Source: Podocnemis expansa
Taxonomy: Eukaryota > Chordata > Testudines > Podocnemididae
Direction: 5' to 3'
Assembly: GCA_007922195.1 (NCBI GenBank)
Contig: ML681981.1
Coordinates: 13,711,771-13,775,770, forward strand
Length of the DNA stretch: 64,000 nucleotides
Made by a program: the position numbers and the translations under genes. Positions within the stretch are counted from its first letter, which is position 1. Every line of letters starts with the position of its first letter. Below the pieces are notes generated by a model. The model was not told where the DNA came from and did not search any database. It saw nothing but the letters and a program-made list of their open reading frames with translations. Of the stretch, positions 1 to 10,103 are shown piece by piece.

Positions 1-130
1 CATAGTGTAGCGGCTAGCACCTCTACTTAACATGCAGACAGTCCTGGGTTCAAGCCCTAAGGTGTTGGACTTGATGATCTCATGAGATGTCCTCCAACTC
101 TATGTTTTGATTCGATTTGATGGTAAAAAG
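1..130 (+). repeat. SINE with tRNA-Val-like head and CR1-like tail (5' end cut by window edge)
   Basis: Bases 4-55 align without gaps to much of a vertebrate tRNA-Val(AAC). A box A-like stretch (tagcggctagcacc) lies near 8-21, an AAC anticodon at 29-31 and a box B-like ggttcaagccc at 47-57. From about 60 the sequence becomes 'gttggacttgatgatctcat' and continues to a 'ctctatgttttgattcgatt' tail, which matches the 3' end of CR1 LINEs in sense orientation. A tRNA head on a LINE tail is the usual plan of a SINE mobilised by the partner LINE, so this copy was probably moved by CR1 machinery. The tRNA assignment rests on memory of tRNA-Val. The acceptor stem is incomplete, so it is not a functional tRNA. 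Confidence 0.6.
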
Positions 131-179
131 GAGTATACCTCCTCCCTTTCCCAGACATCTGGCAACACTAGTCCTGGGG

Positions 180-524
180 AAGTTACTTGCCCCCCCCCCC
201 AGCACTTTGAGTCCCACAGCTGGGTTCTTTCTCCACATGCCCTCTGACTAGCTCCCCCAGGCCATTACCCTGGCTGCCAGAGCTGCTCCCATGCGGAGTG
301 TGCCCCTCAACCATTCTTCTGGGTGGCAGGAAGCTGTGCCAGGAAGTTTAAAATCTCCCACCCTAAGCATGTTCTGGGGCGATTTTAAATTCCCCGGAAC
401 AGCTTCCTGCCAGCCAGAAGAACGTGTGTTTGGGCCAGCAAGGAGCCACAGCTGCTGGCCCTGCTTGTCCAGCAGTGAGGCGTGTGTCGCGGAGTCATGG
501 CTGCTGCGCACGCATGCAGCTTAG
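180..524. repeat. Large imperfect palindrome (MITE-like), arms about 312-358 and 382-423
   Basis: The segment 'ttcttctgggtggcaggaag' near 314 returns as its reverse complement near 404-423, and the similarity extends outward more weakly to about 265 and 520. Because of this symmetry the two strands have nearly the same reading frame, each with a peptide of the form SSGWQEAVPG(S/N)LKSP. That is a by-product of the palindrome and not evidence for a gene. A run of ten C lies at 191-200. No terminal duplication was identified, so the superfamily is unknown. Confidence 0.6.
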
Positions 525-2044
525 AGATTTTGAATTAAATTTACAATAGATACTGAAGTAGTAGAAAAACATTTAATGAAGTTTTTCTTTTGAGTTAACA
601 GGTAGTTAACTTGGAATCTTAAGTTTATCAGATTTAATTAATGTGATTTTTCTCCTCTCTTTCTCACTAAATTAAATTTAAAATTCATTTAAGATCTGGC
701 TTTACTAAAAGATAATTTGTTTAACTCTCAGGTGAGATTTCTTAGCATGTTTGGTTCCCATATGCTTCCAGTAGCTTGCACAAATATAAATAATCAAGCA
801 CAACAACCAAACATTCACTTGCTTCTGTTCTTCCTTTTGTTATCAAGAAATTACATTACCATGGGTGATGTTTATACTTCTACAGGTAAAGCCTTAGCTG
901 CAGTTAATTGTTAGAGATGTACTGTGAAGAAACACAGAAAAGTGAACGCACACTGTTTTCTTCATCTCTATTGAGAGATTAAATACTCAAATTTGGATTC
1001 CTTCAAAAAGCACTTCTGCCAACCTCGTGTTCTCAATTCACATAAATATTAAGATGAGAATTCCCTTTCCCATTGTCCATTAACATATTGACACAGATCC
1101 TCAGCTCATGTGGCTTGGCTCCATTGATGTAAATAAATCTGCACTGATTTACACTAGCTGAAAATCTGCCTCATAATATCTGTGCAGATAGATACAGAAC
1201 TTCATCTCAATTGTTGATTTTTCTTTCACTGGCGGGTGGATGGGAAGATGATCTTAAGGCAAAAAAAGATATTTCCCTGACTCCAAACAAAATTATAAAA
1301 ATACTTTTTAGACTGAACATACTATATATCTATTATCCAAATATTTAAGCTATAATTGTTTGCAATACAGTAAGTGTCCCAGAAAATGTTCTCCATGTTC
1401 ATAACACAGCAATCTTAACTGATTTGGAGTGTTGTTTCTAGTTCCTCTCAACTGAAAGAAGAGACTTCTAAATAATTAAAAAAATAATTCCCAAATATTT
1501 TTCTCCTGTTTAAAAAGTTTGCCATTCAGTAAGGGAAAAGAAACCATTCTACATGATGTAGGTGATCAATAGCAAACTATGGAAGTGAGCAGTTTGCAAA
1601 CAATCCATGGGCTGAAATATGTTCACAAAAGTATTAGCAAATGCTTACAAATAAATGCATTACTTAGTAGAAGCCAGTATGTCTTCAAGAGTCATGAATT
1701 GAGTTAAAAAGCTAAACTGACTGGAATAATTATCCACAATGAAATATTCAGCCAATTCTGATCACAGGTTTCCTGATGGGCATAAACTGAAAAACAAATA
1801 GGGTCCAATTTACCAGCGATTTAACTCCATTAATAGTGATTGGAAAAACTCATAAGGATGGATTTGTCCTATTGAGTACCTTTGTTGTCCCTTGCTTGCT
1901 TTGCTACTAGCTACAGTGATGCTGCAGATCCTGATGGAAACTAGAGCATCACCCTGTATCTTAGTAGTTGACGTGGCCTCTGCCCTGTGAAATGTTAGCA
2001 TAGGTTTTCTGTTTCATTACTGATGTATACATATTCTTCTTTCA
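525..2044. other. Unannotated A+T-rich stretch
   Basis: I see no gene, RNA gene or recognisable transposon here. Frames are short and broken on both strands. Confidence 0.5.
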
Positions 2045-2154
2045 ATATTTGTATTGACATAGCAGTTTGAAGCCCAGTCAGGGACCCAAATCTCATTGTG
2101 CAGTGCTGTACAAACACAGAACAAAAGACAGTCTCTACTGCCTAAACATTTATA
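2045..2154 (+). repeat. Old amniote interspersed repeat ('gctgtacaaacacagaacaaaa' type)
   Basis: The stretch contains 'attgtgcagtgctgtacaaa' followed by 'cacagaacaaaagacagtct', a sequence I recognise as a widespread amniote repeat whose family name I cannot give. A second, more diverged copy (start of the same unit) lies at 20140-20235. It ends directly at the flank of the hAT-type element at 2163. Confidence 0.5.
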
Positions 2155-2162
2155 ATCTAACT

Positions 2163-2379
2163 CAGTGGTCCCCAACCAGTGTGCCACTGCACACAGGTGT
2201 GCTGTCAGCTCTGAGCAGGTGTGCCACAAAATTTTTTGAAAAGCTACTCAAAGAGCTCTGGATTGGCTCATTATCTCATGCATATTCATGAGTTCATTTG
2301 GAAACTATATGGTGGTGTGCCCCAAATTAATTAAAGGTAGCAAGGTGTGCCATGACAGAGAAAATTTTGGGAACCACTG
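2163..2379. mobile_element. hAT-type MITE with 8-bp TSD
   Basis: The left end reads cagtggtccccaacc. The right end reads as reverse complement cagtggttcccaaaa. The flanks are atctaact (2155-2162) and atctaaat (2380-2387), matching at 7 of 8 positions. Eight-base TSDs and CAGTGG-type termini are characteristic of hAT elements. There is no coding capacity, so it is non-autonomous. Confidence 0.85.
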
Positions 2380-2387
2380 ATCTAAAT

Positions 2388-3377
2388 ATAAGAAAAATCT
2401 AAGCAAATGAAAAATGGTGCTAGCTTTGGTGAATCTGATTTTGTATTTATTTTATTTCCAGATTTTATACATGGTCCTTCAGGCCAAGTCCTATTTGCAA
2501 AGCAAGTTTACCATGATGAAGAGGATACCAGAGAGTGCTAGTTCATAAAAGTCTGAGATAGAACATCAAGTCACTTTTTTTATATTCAGAAGTTTGCTTC
2601 AGTTTCCTACATTCTCCCATCAAAGAGCTGTAATGGAGGGTAAAGGCATATCAGAATATGAAGTTCATTCTAATATGCCTTTGCAAATCTTCACGCATTT
2701 ACAGATTACTAAAAATTGCCTGATTTTTGCTTTAAGAAGCAAAAATGTTAGAACTGATGTTACTGATGTAAAATAAGCAAGGGAGAAAGTCATTAATAAT
2801 CTCTCCCTATTACTTTAAAGGAGTTCTAAATTAAAATATTAGCACAGTTCCAGGAACAAGAAATACAAATAAAATGCAAGTCACAATGCAGTGAAACACT
2901 ACAGTTGCTCAAATAATGTAGCCATGGCTATAGCTCCTCCTTGTGGCTTTCCAACACCATACATTAATAGTAATGTTCGAATTACAATTGTATTTCATAA
3001 AAGCAGCATTACAAAATGCTATGGTCTCATTCCTTGATAATTTTTTAAATTCATTATGTCATAGATGTGACAAGAAATGTAGGACTTCACATTTTGGGCC
3101 CATTTTTAGTATTTATTTAGAGTCAGATCTTATATGTGTTTGTCTTTTTTGCATGAATAGCATCTTTTAAAATCAATGAAAGTGCTCACGTTTCATTTAA
3201 AGACATAAATAAATCTTTGCATGATTAGGGCCTTGACACTGTGAAAATGCTGAAAATGTCAGAGCATTTACACACCACGTGCTATTAATCTATGACATGT
3301 AACACTTAAACATCAAAAGCATAACGTGTCTGAGCCTTCCATGTATCTTGGTTGACATTTAATGAAACATTCAGTAA
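2388..3377. other. Unannotated stretch
   Basis: Diverged A+T-rich sequence with no supported feature. Confidence 0.5.
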
Positions 3378-3378
3378 A

Positions 3379-3408
3379 TGATAAATAAATAAATAAATAA
3401 ATAAATAG
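3379..3408 (+). repeat. (AAAT)n microsatellite
   Basis: About seven tandem units of the tetranucleotide ataa/aaat occur without interruption. Confidence 0.9.
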
Positions 3409-3954
3409 CTCTTTTATGGCACTTTTCAGCCATGGACTCTAAAGCAATTTGCAAAAATGGATAAATATCCTGATTAATAATTTTGACACTGTTAATTCTT
3501 TTTCATATGTATCAGTAATGACACATTTTAAAATGTTGGCAGTTTCATAGGACTATAAACAATGGACCATTTTACTGAATATTAATTTGAATAGAGCCAG
3601 TCAATATTTTAGAAGGAAAATAGATATTATCAATGTGTATAATATCCTATGCTGGTAACTAAGATCTGAAGCGATTGTTTTCTTTTAGAACTTACATAAA
3701 TGCAGACACCCTATGAGGGTAGCATGAGCAGTTTTCAGATCAGCCTAAGCAGAAGTAGTTCAGAGACTATGGCAGCAGAAAGAGACAGTTTAGTAACCCT
3801 ATGAAAACCAGTGAGATGCTGAACTAGCACAACACAAACTGGTACTCATCCAGCCAAGTCAGGACTTCAACCATTCTACCCTTGGTTACTGAGCAGGCTG
3901 AATGTAGGCTGCCTGCAAGCATTTAGGCTGGAACAGCATACAGTAAATGGTAAT

Positions 3955-4045
3955 ATGGAGCTGATCTGATACCTATTGAAATCTACAGAAAGACTTGGAT
4001 GGGAGCCTTTCCATTGCCTTCAATGGCAGCTGGACTGGACTCTGT
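3955..4045 (+). repeat. Old dispersed repeat fragment ('cattgccttcaatgg' type)
   Basis: The arrangement 'attgaaatctac...gggagcctttccattgccttcaatgg' resembles the segment at 62303-62372 ('attgaagttaatggtaaagc...gacttcaatgggagca'). Both look like diverged copies of a common amniote repeat. Family not named. Confidence 0.35.
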
Positions 4046-5147
4046 GTACCCTTTCTTCAAGGGTTTATTTTATTTCTTTTCCATGCAATTCCAATGCAGT
4101 TGTGACTGCCAACCTTTAAGCATACTAGTTTGGATTCAGTTCATATTTATGCAAATCCTTCACATTTTATAAGAAGGATTTATTACATGAGCTGATTGCA
4201 CTATGTGTTAAGACCAAATTGTTCTAAATTTGTTTAGATAACTATTTAGCCCTGCTGTCAAATTATCTGCAAAATGATTAGAATTGTCTCAGAATTTATC
4301 CTTGTTTGTAATTATTCAATTAACTTTTTTTTTTAAAAAGACTATATAAAAATCTACATGGGGATTTGCCAGCCTTGGGCTAGATTAAAGTTTTCCTTGT
4401 GTATGTGACTGGTTCCATAGTTCTGTGGCGTGTTACCTTTGTTTCCTGAATAGGTGGCCTTCGAAACTTTATAAAGAGGAGAGATGCCTGGACAAACCAC
4501 AAGATTTTGAATACCGTAGCAAGTGAACACTTTATCTGTGGCTTCCCTCCTTCTGACTGCTGCTGATCCCTGGCCTCACATTTCTTTCCAACAATGGCAA
4601 CATGGGCTTGGTTGCCCTCAACTCTCCTAGCTCACCTGTTGTGTTGCAATAGTGGGCACAGCTCCATAGCCATATAGAATACAGGGCATTTGATCCCATG
4701 TTCTGACCTATCTCTCACCTCTGCTTCTGCTTAGTTTGCGGAGGTCTTGCACAATGCTCTGAGGGGCTAGACGATATGCAAATTGCCTCTAGAAAATGAC
4801 AGGCTTTTCTACTGATCAAGCATTCTCTCTTTAAGGCCAGTGTTTCTCTCTCCTCTTCAGTTAAGCTTATGATAATGTATTTAGGTTGTTTGTCTGAAAA
4901 AAATTATTTTAAAATCTGTTCCTAATCTCCAACTGCTTCCTAACACCCACGCTCAAACACTCCAGGCCTGTTTATACTAGGCTCCCTTAATGTTTCCCAC
5001 CTTTGGTATCAGCAATGGAGCTCTCTAGGGAGTATTACTGAAGAACCGCTGGTCATATTTAAAACAAATTGCTTAGAAGTGCTCTAAGCACCATTAGCCT
5101 ACACAATAAGTAATCAGCATTACTGCTTCCACTCACAGAGTTGTAAC
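4046..5147. other. Unannotated stretch
   Basis: No supported gene. A weak inverted-repeat terminus-like string 'tgtttatactaggctccctt' occurs at 4971 but no partner end was found. Confidence 0.4.
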
Positions 5148-5284
5148 AGTGCTGATGCTAGCCGGTGGGGGCCCTGAGCAGGAATATTATCCCCCCCACC
5201 ATATACAACACATACTACAAAGTAAAAATGGGCTCCCTTGAGCTGCTCAGGGCCCTAAGCAATTGCCTAGGGTAAAGCTTCACT
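5148..5284. mobile_element. Short inverted-repeat element (MITE)
   Basis: The left end 'cagtgctgatgctagccgg...ggggccctgagcag' mirrors the right end, whose reverse complement is 'cagtgaagctttaccctagg...agggccctgagcag'. Flanking 8-mers agree at only about half of the positions, so the superfamily is uncertain; CAGTG termini suggest hAT. Confidence 0.5.
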
Positions 5285-5352
5285 GTGGAGTGAAGGTTCT
5301 TCAATTTCATTTACCTTTCACTTGCCAAACTTTTGAATTTGGAGGAACATGA

Positions 5353-5640
5353 TCACAACATGTTTGTTTCATTGGGGGATTGTGTCTCCACCAGCCACAC
5401 TTGAGAGTAGCATACCAGGGTACATAGTCTACAGTGTGATAAGCTGCAGGGGCTTTTGGGTATGTTGTTGTCCTCCCTGGATTCTCCTTTCCTTCTAATC
5501 CAAAACAAACAGATTGCTTTTTCACACCATTTTTCAAAATCATCCAGTCTCTGCTGCACAGACACCATTGCCAGATAGGCATGGAGCCTATTCAGCTCTG
5601 CACTATCATTGTGAGCATCACCAATGCGTCAAAACTTACC
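5353..5640 (-). pseudogene. Possible remnant of a second Harbinger reading frame
   Basis: Reading the minus strand from about 5635 gives an open frame beginning IGDAHNDSAELNRLHAYLAM and continuing VSVQQRLDDFEKWCEKAICL before degenerating. The composition is helical and charged. PIF/Harbinger transposons commonly carry a second ORF for a Myb/SANT-like DNA-binding protein beside the transposase, sometimes divergently oriented. Here the frame lies directly upstream of, and opposite to, the transposase remnant. That position is the main argument. I see no SANT tryptophan pattern, so the assignment is tentative. It could also be an exon of some unrelated repeat. Confidence 0.3.
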
Positions 5641-5826
5641 CTGAAGTAAGCTGAAGGCTGAGACAGGAGCTACAGCATGGTAAAATGCAATGTCATTCAA
5701 GCAGTCCTGCTCCAAGCCATAGAACATAATTTCCATTTGCTGCAGGGGGTCATGCACCTACTGCAGGTTATGGAGTGCTGCTTCTGCTCCTGGGAAATGA
5801 GCACTGACTGGTGGGATTACATCATT

Positions 5827-6360
5827 ATGAAGGTCAGGGCTGTCCCTAAGGTAGTGCAACCAGGGCAGCCACCCAGGGCCCTGTGCTTTCGGGGGGCCCC
5901 ACGGGGTTGGACTACAGTCCCCCCCCCCATATGCCAGAGACTGGGTGAGCCAGCCAAAAGGGCAGCCTGGTTCAGCACTGCTGGTCTGCCCCCCCCTGCC
6001 CCCCCGTGTGCTGCTTTTGGCTCTGTGCCAGTGCAGCAGGGAGGGGGTGAGCGGCCGCGCGTGGCCCATAATGCTTCCCCCTGCCCTGGCCACACTGCCT
6101 CCTCCCCACTGCTCCTGCACAGAGCTGAGAGCAGCGCCCATGGGCCAAGATGTGGGGGTGGGCAGACCCAGCAGTGCTGAAGCGGGCTGCCCTTTTTGCT
6201 GGCTCACCCAGTCCCTGGCATTGAGGGGGCAGCGCAGGGGCCTTCCCCTCCCCTGGGCCAGCCAGCCCCACTCTCCAGTGCCCGGGGGCTAATGGGGGCC
6301 CTGCAGAGGGTGATTTGCCCAGGGCCCTGCACCCCCACTAAGGACGGCCCTGATGAAGGT
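5827..6360. mobile_element. hAT-type MITE, 518 bp, with perfect 8-bp TSD
   Basis: The element runs 5835-6352. It begins cagggctgtcc and ends ggacggccctg, which are inverted repeats with one mismatch. It is flanked by identical atgaaggt at 5827-5834 and 6353-6360. Perfect 8-bp TSDs and CAGGG termini identify a hAT-superfamily insertion. The interior is G+C-rich and rich in proline/glycine-coding frames on both strands; these have no similarity to a transposase and are treated as compositional artefacts. It sits inside the Harbinger transposase remnant, so it is younger than that copy. Related but more decayed elements lie at 10190-10722 and 44175-44775. Confidence 0.93.
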
Positions 6361-6875
6361 GTGGACTGATGAGCAGTGGCTACAGAATTTTCATATACAA
6401 AAGGCCACTTTCACAGAGCTTTGCACAGAGCTGTCCTCAGTCCCGAAACACATGAATACTAGTTTGAGACTTGCTGTGACAGTGGATAAGAAAGTGGCCA
6501 TCAAACGCTGCAAGCTAGCAATGCCAGACTGATACCAGTCAGTTGGGAATCAATTCAAAGTCAGGAAATCCACTATGGGAGCTGCTATGTTACTAGTATG
6601 CAGGCTCATTAATAGACTGCTGTTAAGATAGGTAATGATTCTGGGAAATGTGCAGGATACAGTGGAAAGCTTTGCCACAATGGGGTTCCCAAATTGTGGT
6701 GGGGCAATAGAAGGCACACATATCCCTATCTTAGCACTGGGACACCTTTTGCAGACACTGCTCATTGTCCCAAACCTTCATAAAAATGTGATCTCCAAGT
6801 CAGTGTTTGTTTCCAGCACATAAACAGAAAGAGACACTTTTCCATGGTGTTGCAAGCCCTTGTAGATCACAGGGG

Positions 6876-7712
6876 CTATGTCCACACACAAGCCCTTGTT
6901 TCGAAACAAGCTGTTTAGAAACAAACCATTTTTGAAATAATGCCGTATTTCGAAACACCTTATTTCAAAATAACAAAAAAAGCTATTTCGAAATAAGAAA
7001 AAAGCAGTAATCGAAATAGCATGTCCCCAGCCAGCAGGAGTGGGGGGGGGCGCCGGGGCCGCCTGCAGCAGAAGTGGTGGTGGGGGGGTAGGGGAAGCCC
7101 CCCTGCCCTGGCAGGAGCAGGGGGGGCAGGTGCTGGGGAACCCCGGGGGCAGGGCAGCCCTGGTCCCGCCCCTGGCAGGAGCGCGCAGGGGCCAGGGAAC
7201 CCTGGGGGTGGGGCACCCTGGGCTTGGGGGCAGCCCCAGCAGCAGGGTGAGCCACCCCTGGAACTGCTGCCCCGCGGGGGCTGCAGGCCCCCTGACTGGG
7301 CTGCGGGGCTGGCAGCTCCCCTGCAGCCTGGGTGGGGGGCAGAGCCATGGGGGTGCCCCAGCCGGCTTTCCCCCACTTCCCCTTGCCAGGGATGGGGGGG
7401 GGTGAAGGGGGCTGAGGCATGCATCCCCCCTGCTCCCAGCAAGGGGAAGGGGGGGGAAGCTGGCTGTGGCACCCTCGGACCCCCTGCAGTCCACTCAGGA
7501 CCCTGGCCAGGGTGCTGATCCCTGGCCAGGGTGCTGGGGGGGGAGGTGGGACCTTCCCCCCAGGGTGCTATGCACCTTGTTTCAAAATAACATGTCCAAA
7601 CAGCGTTATTTCTAAACAACTGGTTTTGAAATAACCCTCCTTTTGAAAGCAAAGTGGTTTAAGTTGTTTTGAAAGGAGGGCTCTTGTTTCGAAAGGAGCC
7701 CTGTGCGTCCGT
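6876..7712. mobile_element. GC-cored inverted-repeat element (Harbinger-type MITE)
   Basis: The insertion starts near ggctatgtccacacacaagc and its arms are rich in 'tttcgaaat' palindromic motifs (6898-7015 and 7580-7700). The core, 7020-7570, is very G+C-rich. Long proline/glycine-rich frames of up to 238 codons cross the core on both strands but have no recognisable domain. It interrupts the transposase frame between HFSMVLQALVDHRG and DISVG. The core end, around 'gggtgctatgcacct', resembles the core end of the element at 39812-40551, so both are one family. The right terminus is decayed and its boundary is approximate. Confidence 0.65.
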
Positions 7713-8019
7713 GACATCAGTGTGGGATAGTTTGAAAATGTGCATGCTGCATGCATCTCTAGGAACTCAGGTCTGTTCAAAAAGATACAAGCAAGTACTT
7801 TTTTCCTTGACCATAAAGTAAGTATTAGTGATGTTGAAATGCCAGTAGTGATCCTAGGGCACCCTGCCTACCCTTTGTTCTTCTGGCTAATGAAGCCAAA
7901 TACTGAGCACCTGGACAGCGAGGAGCAGCAGTTCAGTAACAGGCTCAGCAAAAGCAGAATGGTGGTGGAATGTGCATTTGGATGTTTAAATGCATGCTGG
8001 TGCAGATCTTAGTGAAAGC

Positions 8020-8121
8020 AACATCCCAAAATCCCAGTTCTTCTAAACATTTAACAAAGTGGGATTTTCTCCCATGAAAGCTCATACAATAAATGTTAGT
8101 CTTTAAGTGCACACTCCTCCT
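8020..8121 (-). repeat. Dispersed repeat A, copy 1 (inverted)
   Basis: The segment 'aaagtgggattttctcccat' then 'gaaagctcatacaataaatg', 'ttagtctttaagtgcacact' is a shortened copy of the repeat described at 24765 and 63291. It truncates the Harbinger transposase remnant. Confidence 0.65.
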
Positions 8122-8500
8122 CTTTGCACCAAAGTCATTAATAAAAATTTTGGCTGATCCTTGAGCAATTCCACTAGTAACCATCTACTTAGATAATTCA
8201 CCTTTCAGCATAACTCATTGTCTTCACTGCTCTAGCCAATTCCTTATCCATTTTACAATGCTTGTATTGATCCTCATCTTCCTTAATTTAACTAACAATT
8301 TCTAATATGGCAGTATCAAATGCTTTACTGAAGTTCATGTGTATTAGTTCTACAGCATTTTCCTTATCTAAAAAGAATGGTTATTATCTTAAAAAGGAAA
8401 TTAAGTTAGTCTGGCATGACCTACCTTTCATAAAAGCACGTATTAATGCATCCTCTTTACCATTTCATTACATTTTCTACCTTTTGTCCTCACAAAATTT
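8122..8500 (-). mobile_element. Old CR1-type LINE fragment, reverse-transcriptase region
   Basis: On the plus strand the string 'caattccttatccattttac', followed by 'tatcaaatgctttactgaag' and 'ctggcatgacctacctttca', is the complement of a familiar CR1 ORF2 reverse-transcriptase segment. No frame is intact. 3' and 5' limits are approximate. Confidence 0.6.
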
Positions 8501-10100
8501 TTGTTTTTTAAAAATGATATGCAACACCAAACATAAATACCTGAAGTGTAGCACTAATTGCTCTTTAAAGGCAATATTGTCCTTCCTTTAAAGGCAATAT
8601 TATCACCCAAAAGTTCAATTCTTTTTCCCACAAAGAAAGAAAACTTTAGCTTTTTAAGTCCTTAAAATAATATCTGACAATGACACATTTCCTGGATTTT
8701 TCCATTGTTTACCTACATGAGGAATTTAGTTTGAGTTACAAAATACTTTTAATAATTGAAACCAGACATTAAAAGTAATAGCTGTTCAAGGCCTCTGTCA
8801 CATTTACTAATTCTGAAACATAGAATTCCCTAATTCTAAAACCCCAAAAAACCCAGCCCTCCCACTTCAACTGCCCCTCCCCAAAAGAAACCACCACAAC
8901 TTTTATATTTGATTCTTGGAAATGTTTTAAGGTCAACACAATTTTGTTGGTAGATTCTGGCTAGGTGGTTAGATAATAACTTTTTAGATAGTGACAAGCT
9001 AAAATCACATTATTTCTTCACCCCACCTCACTCAGCGTTGAAGGGAAAAGACAAAAAGGCGAGAAAACTTCCAGCAGTGCTTTTATGAAATCAAGCTCTT
9101 GAGGTAGGGCAGCACAGGGGAATATGGAATAGGTAATCCAGGAAGCCTTACTCTTCCAGGGATCCCAGCAAGTAACAGAAAAGTGCACTCCTAGATCTGT
9201 TGAAACATCTCCTGCATGGAGGATTGCTGCGTCATATGGCTGGATTGGCCCTTCTCCCCAGAAGCATGATTACAACAATCCAGCCAGACCAATAATGTCA
9301 CTGGTTGAATCTCCTTTTGACTTCTTAGCAATAGTTGTGGAGAGGATTCTCCAGGAGTTAACATTCATACAATTCAGATGACTTTAGTCACCTTTTGGCT
9401 GCTTAGAAACTGCGATAGAGAAGACTCTAGAAGAGGAAACAGTCATGAAGTTCAGGTAGGTGGCTGGACCCAAACTCAGACCTTTTTGTGATACACCACC
9501 CATTATTTTCTACATTAGCAGTAGGACATCATGGGAATGTTGTTGCAAAATAATCAGACATTTTGAACAAACGAAGGACAAAAATTACAACAGTGCAGAG
9601 GCTCAATACAGGCTTATACCCTAGTTAAAGCCAACTTTAAACATATTTTTGCAAGCTAGCATGGGATTTAAATAGTGCTTTGATTTTCTGCTACCTTGCT
9701 GAAACGGGTGAATTCGGGCCATCGTGCTTTACATCTTCAGAGGTAATTAACTGGGACAGCCCCCCTAAGTCAGAGGCAAGCATTATTCTTGAATATGCTA
9801 GAAATGGGGAAACTAGAGGTTCAAGGTTGTCGGAGGGCCCAGGACCTCTCTTTTCTACATTCCATTTGTCCATGAAGAGCTATCTACAATTCAGCAGTCT
9901 GTATGTATGCTACAAAGGCTCTATTATTTTCAGCTGATATTAAAAAACATCCTGGCATTACATATGCACCTAGATGTATCTGAATTACTTAAGATCATTG
10001 TATGACTATAGCTATCAGTGTTTTTCCAGCTCCCTTCAAAGTCAGTGGTGTTGTCAGGTTATTATGTAATAGTTCTATTAATAATAACCTTTCATGTGAC
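8501..10100. other. Unannotated stretch
   Basis: No gene or transposon recognised apart from the short duplication. An 85-codon frame at 9680-9937 has a 60-codon frame opposite it and no domain, so I do not call it. Confidence 0.45.
8562..8602 (+). repeat. Short direct duplication
   Basis: The 16-mer ctttaaaggcaatatt occurs at 8562 and again at 8587. Confidence 0.7.
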
Positions 10101-10103
10101 TTA

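Larger units (their letters stand above)
5677..8012 (+). pseudogene. PIF/Harbinger transposase pseudogene, split by two insertions
   Basis: Three collinear blocks of one transposase remain. Block 1 (5677-5826) ends in WWDYIIMK. Block 2 (about 6361-6875) begins VWTDEQWLQNF, has internal stops, contains SVGNQFKVRKSTMGAA and then GFPNCGGAIEGTHIPI, and ends HFSMVLQALVDHRG. Block 3 (about 7713-8012) begins DISVG, has a stop, then RNSGLFKKIQASTFF and VILGHPAYPLFFWLMKP, and ends MVVECAFGCLNA. This is the HARBI1-like DDE transposase fold acting on element ends in the nucleus. Two catalytic acidic positions look altered: the usual GAIDGTHI is GAIEGTHI and the usual LGDPAYP is LGHPAYP. The glutamate in VVECAFG is kept. 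The interruptions are a hAT MITE at 5835 and a GC-cored inverted-repeat element at about 6876. The start at 5677 is nominal. The 3' end is lost where a dispersed repeat begins. It is inactive. Confidence 0.88.

Noticed and set aside
5677..6292. A 167-codon plus-strand frame beginning at 5677
   Set aside because: It is a fusion of the Harbinger transposase N-terminal block with the inserted hAT MITE sequence; only the first 50 or so codons have meaning.
6778..7652. Long proline/glycine-rich frames of up to 238 codons on both strands
   Set aside because: They lie within a G+C-rich core of a MITE, occur in several frames at once, and contain no domain; composition explains them.
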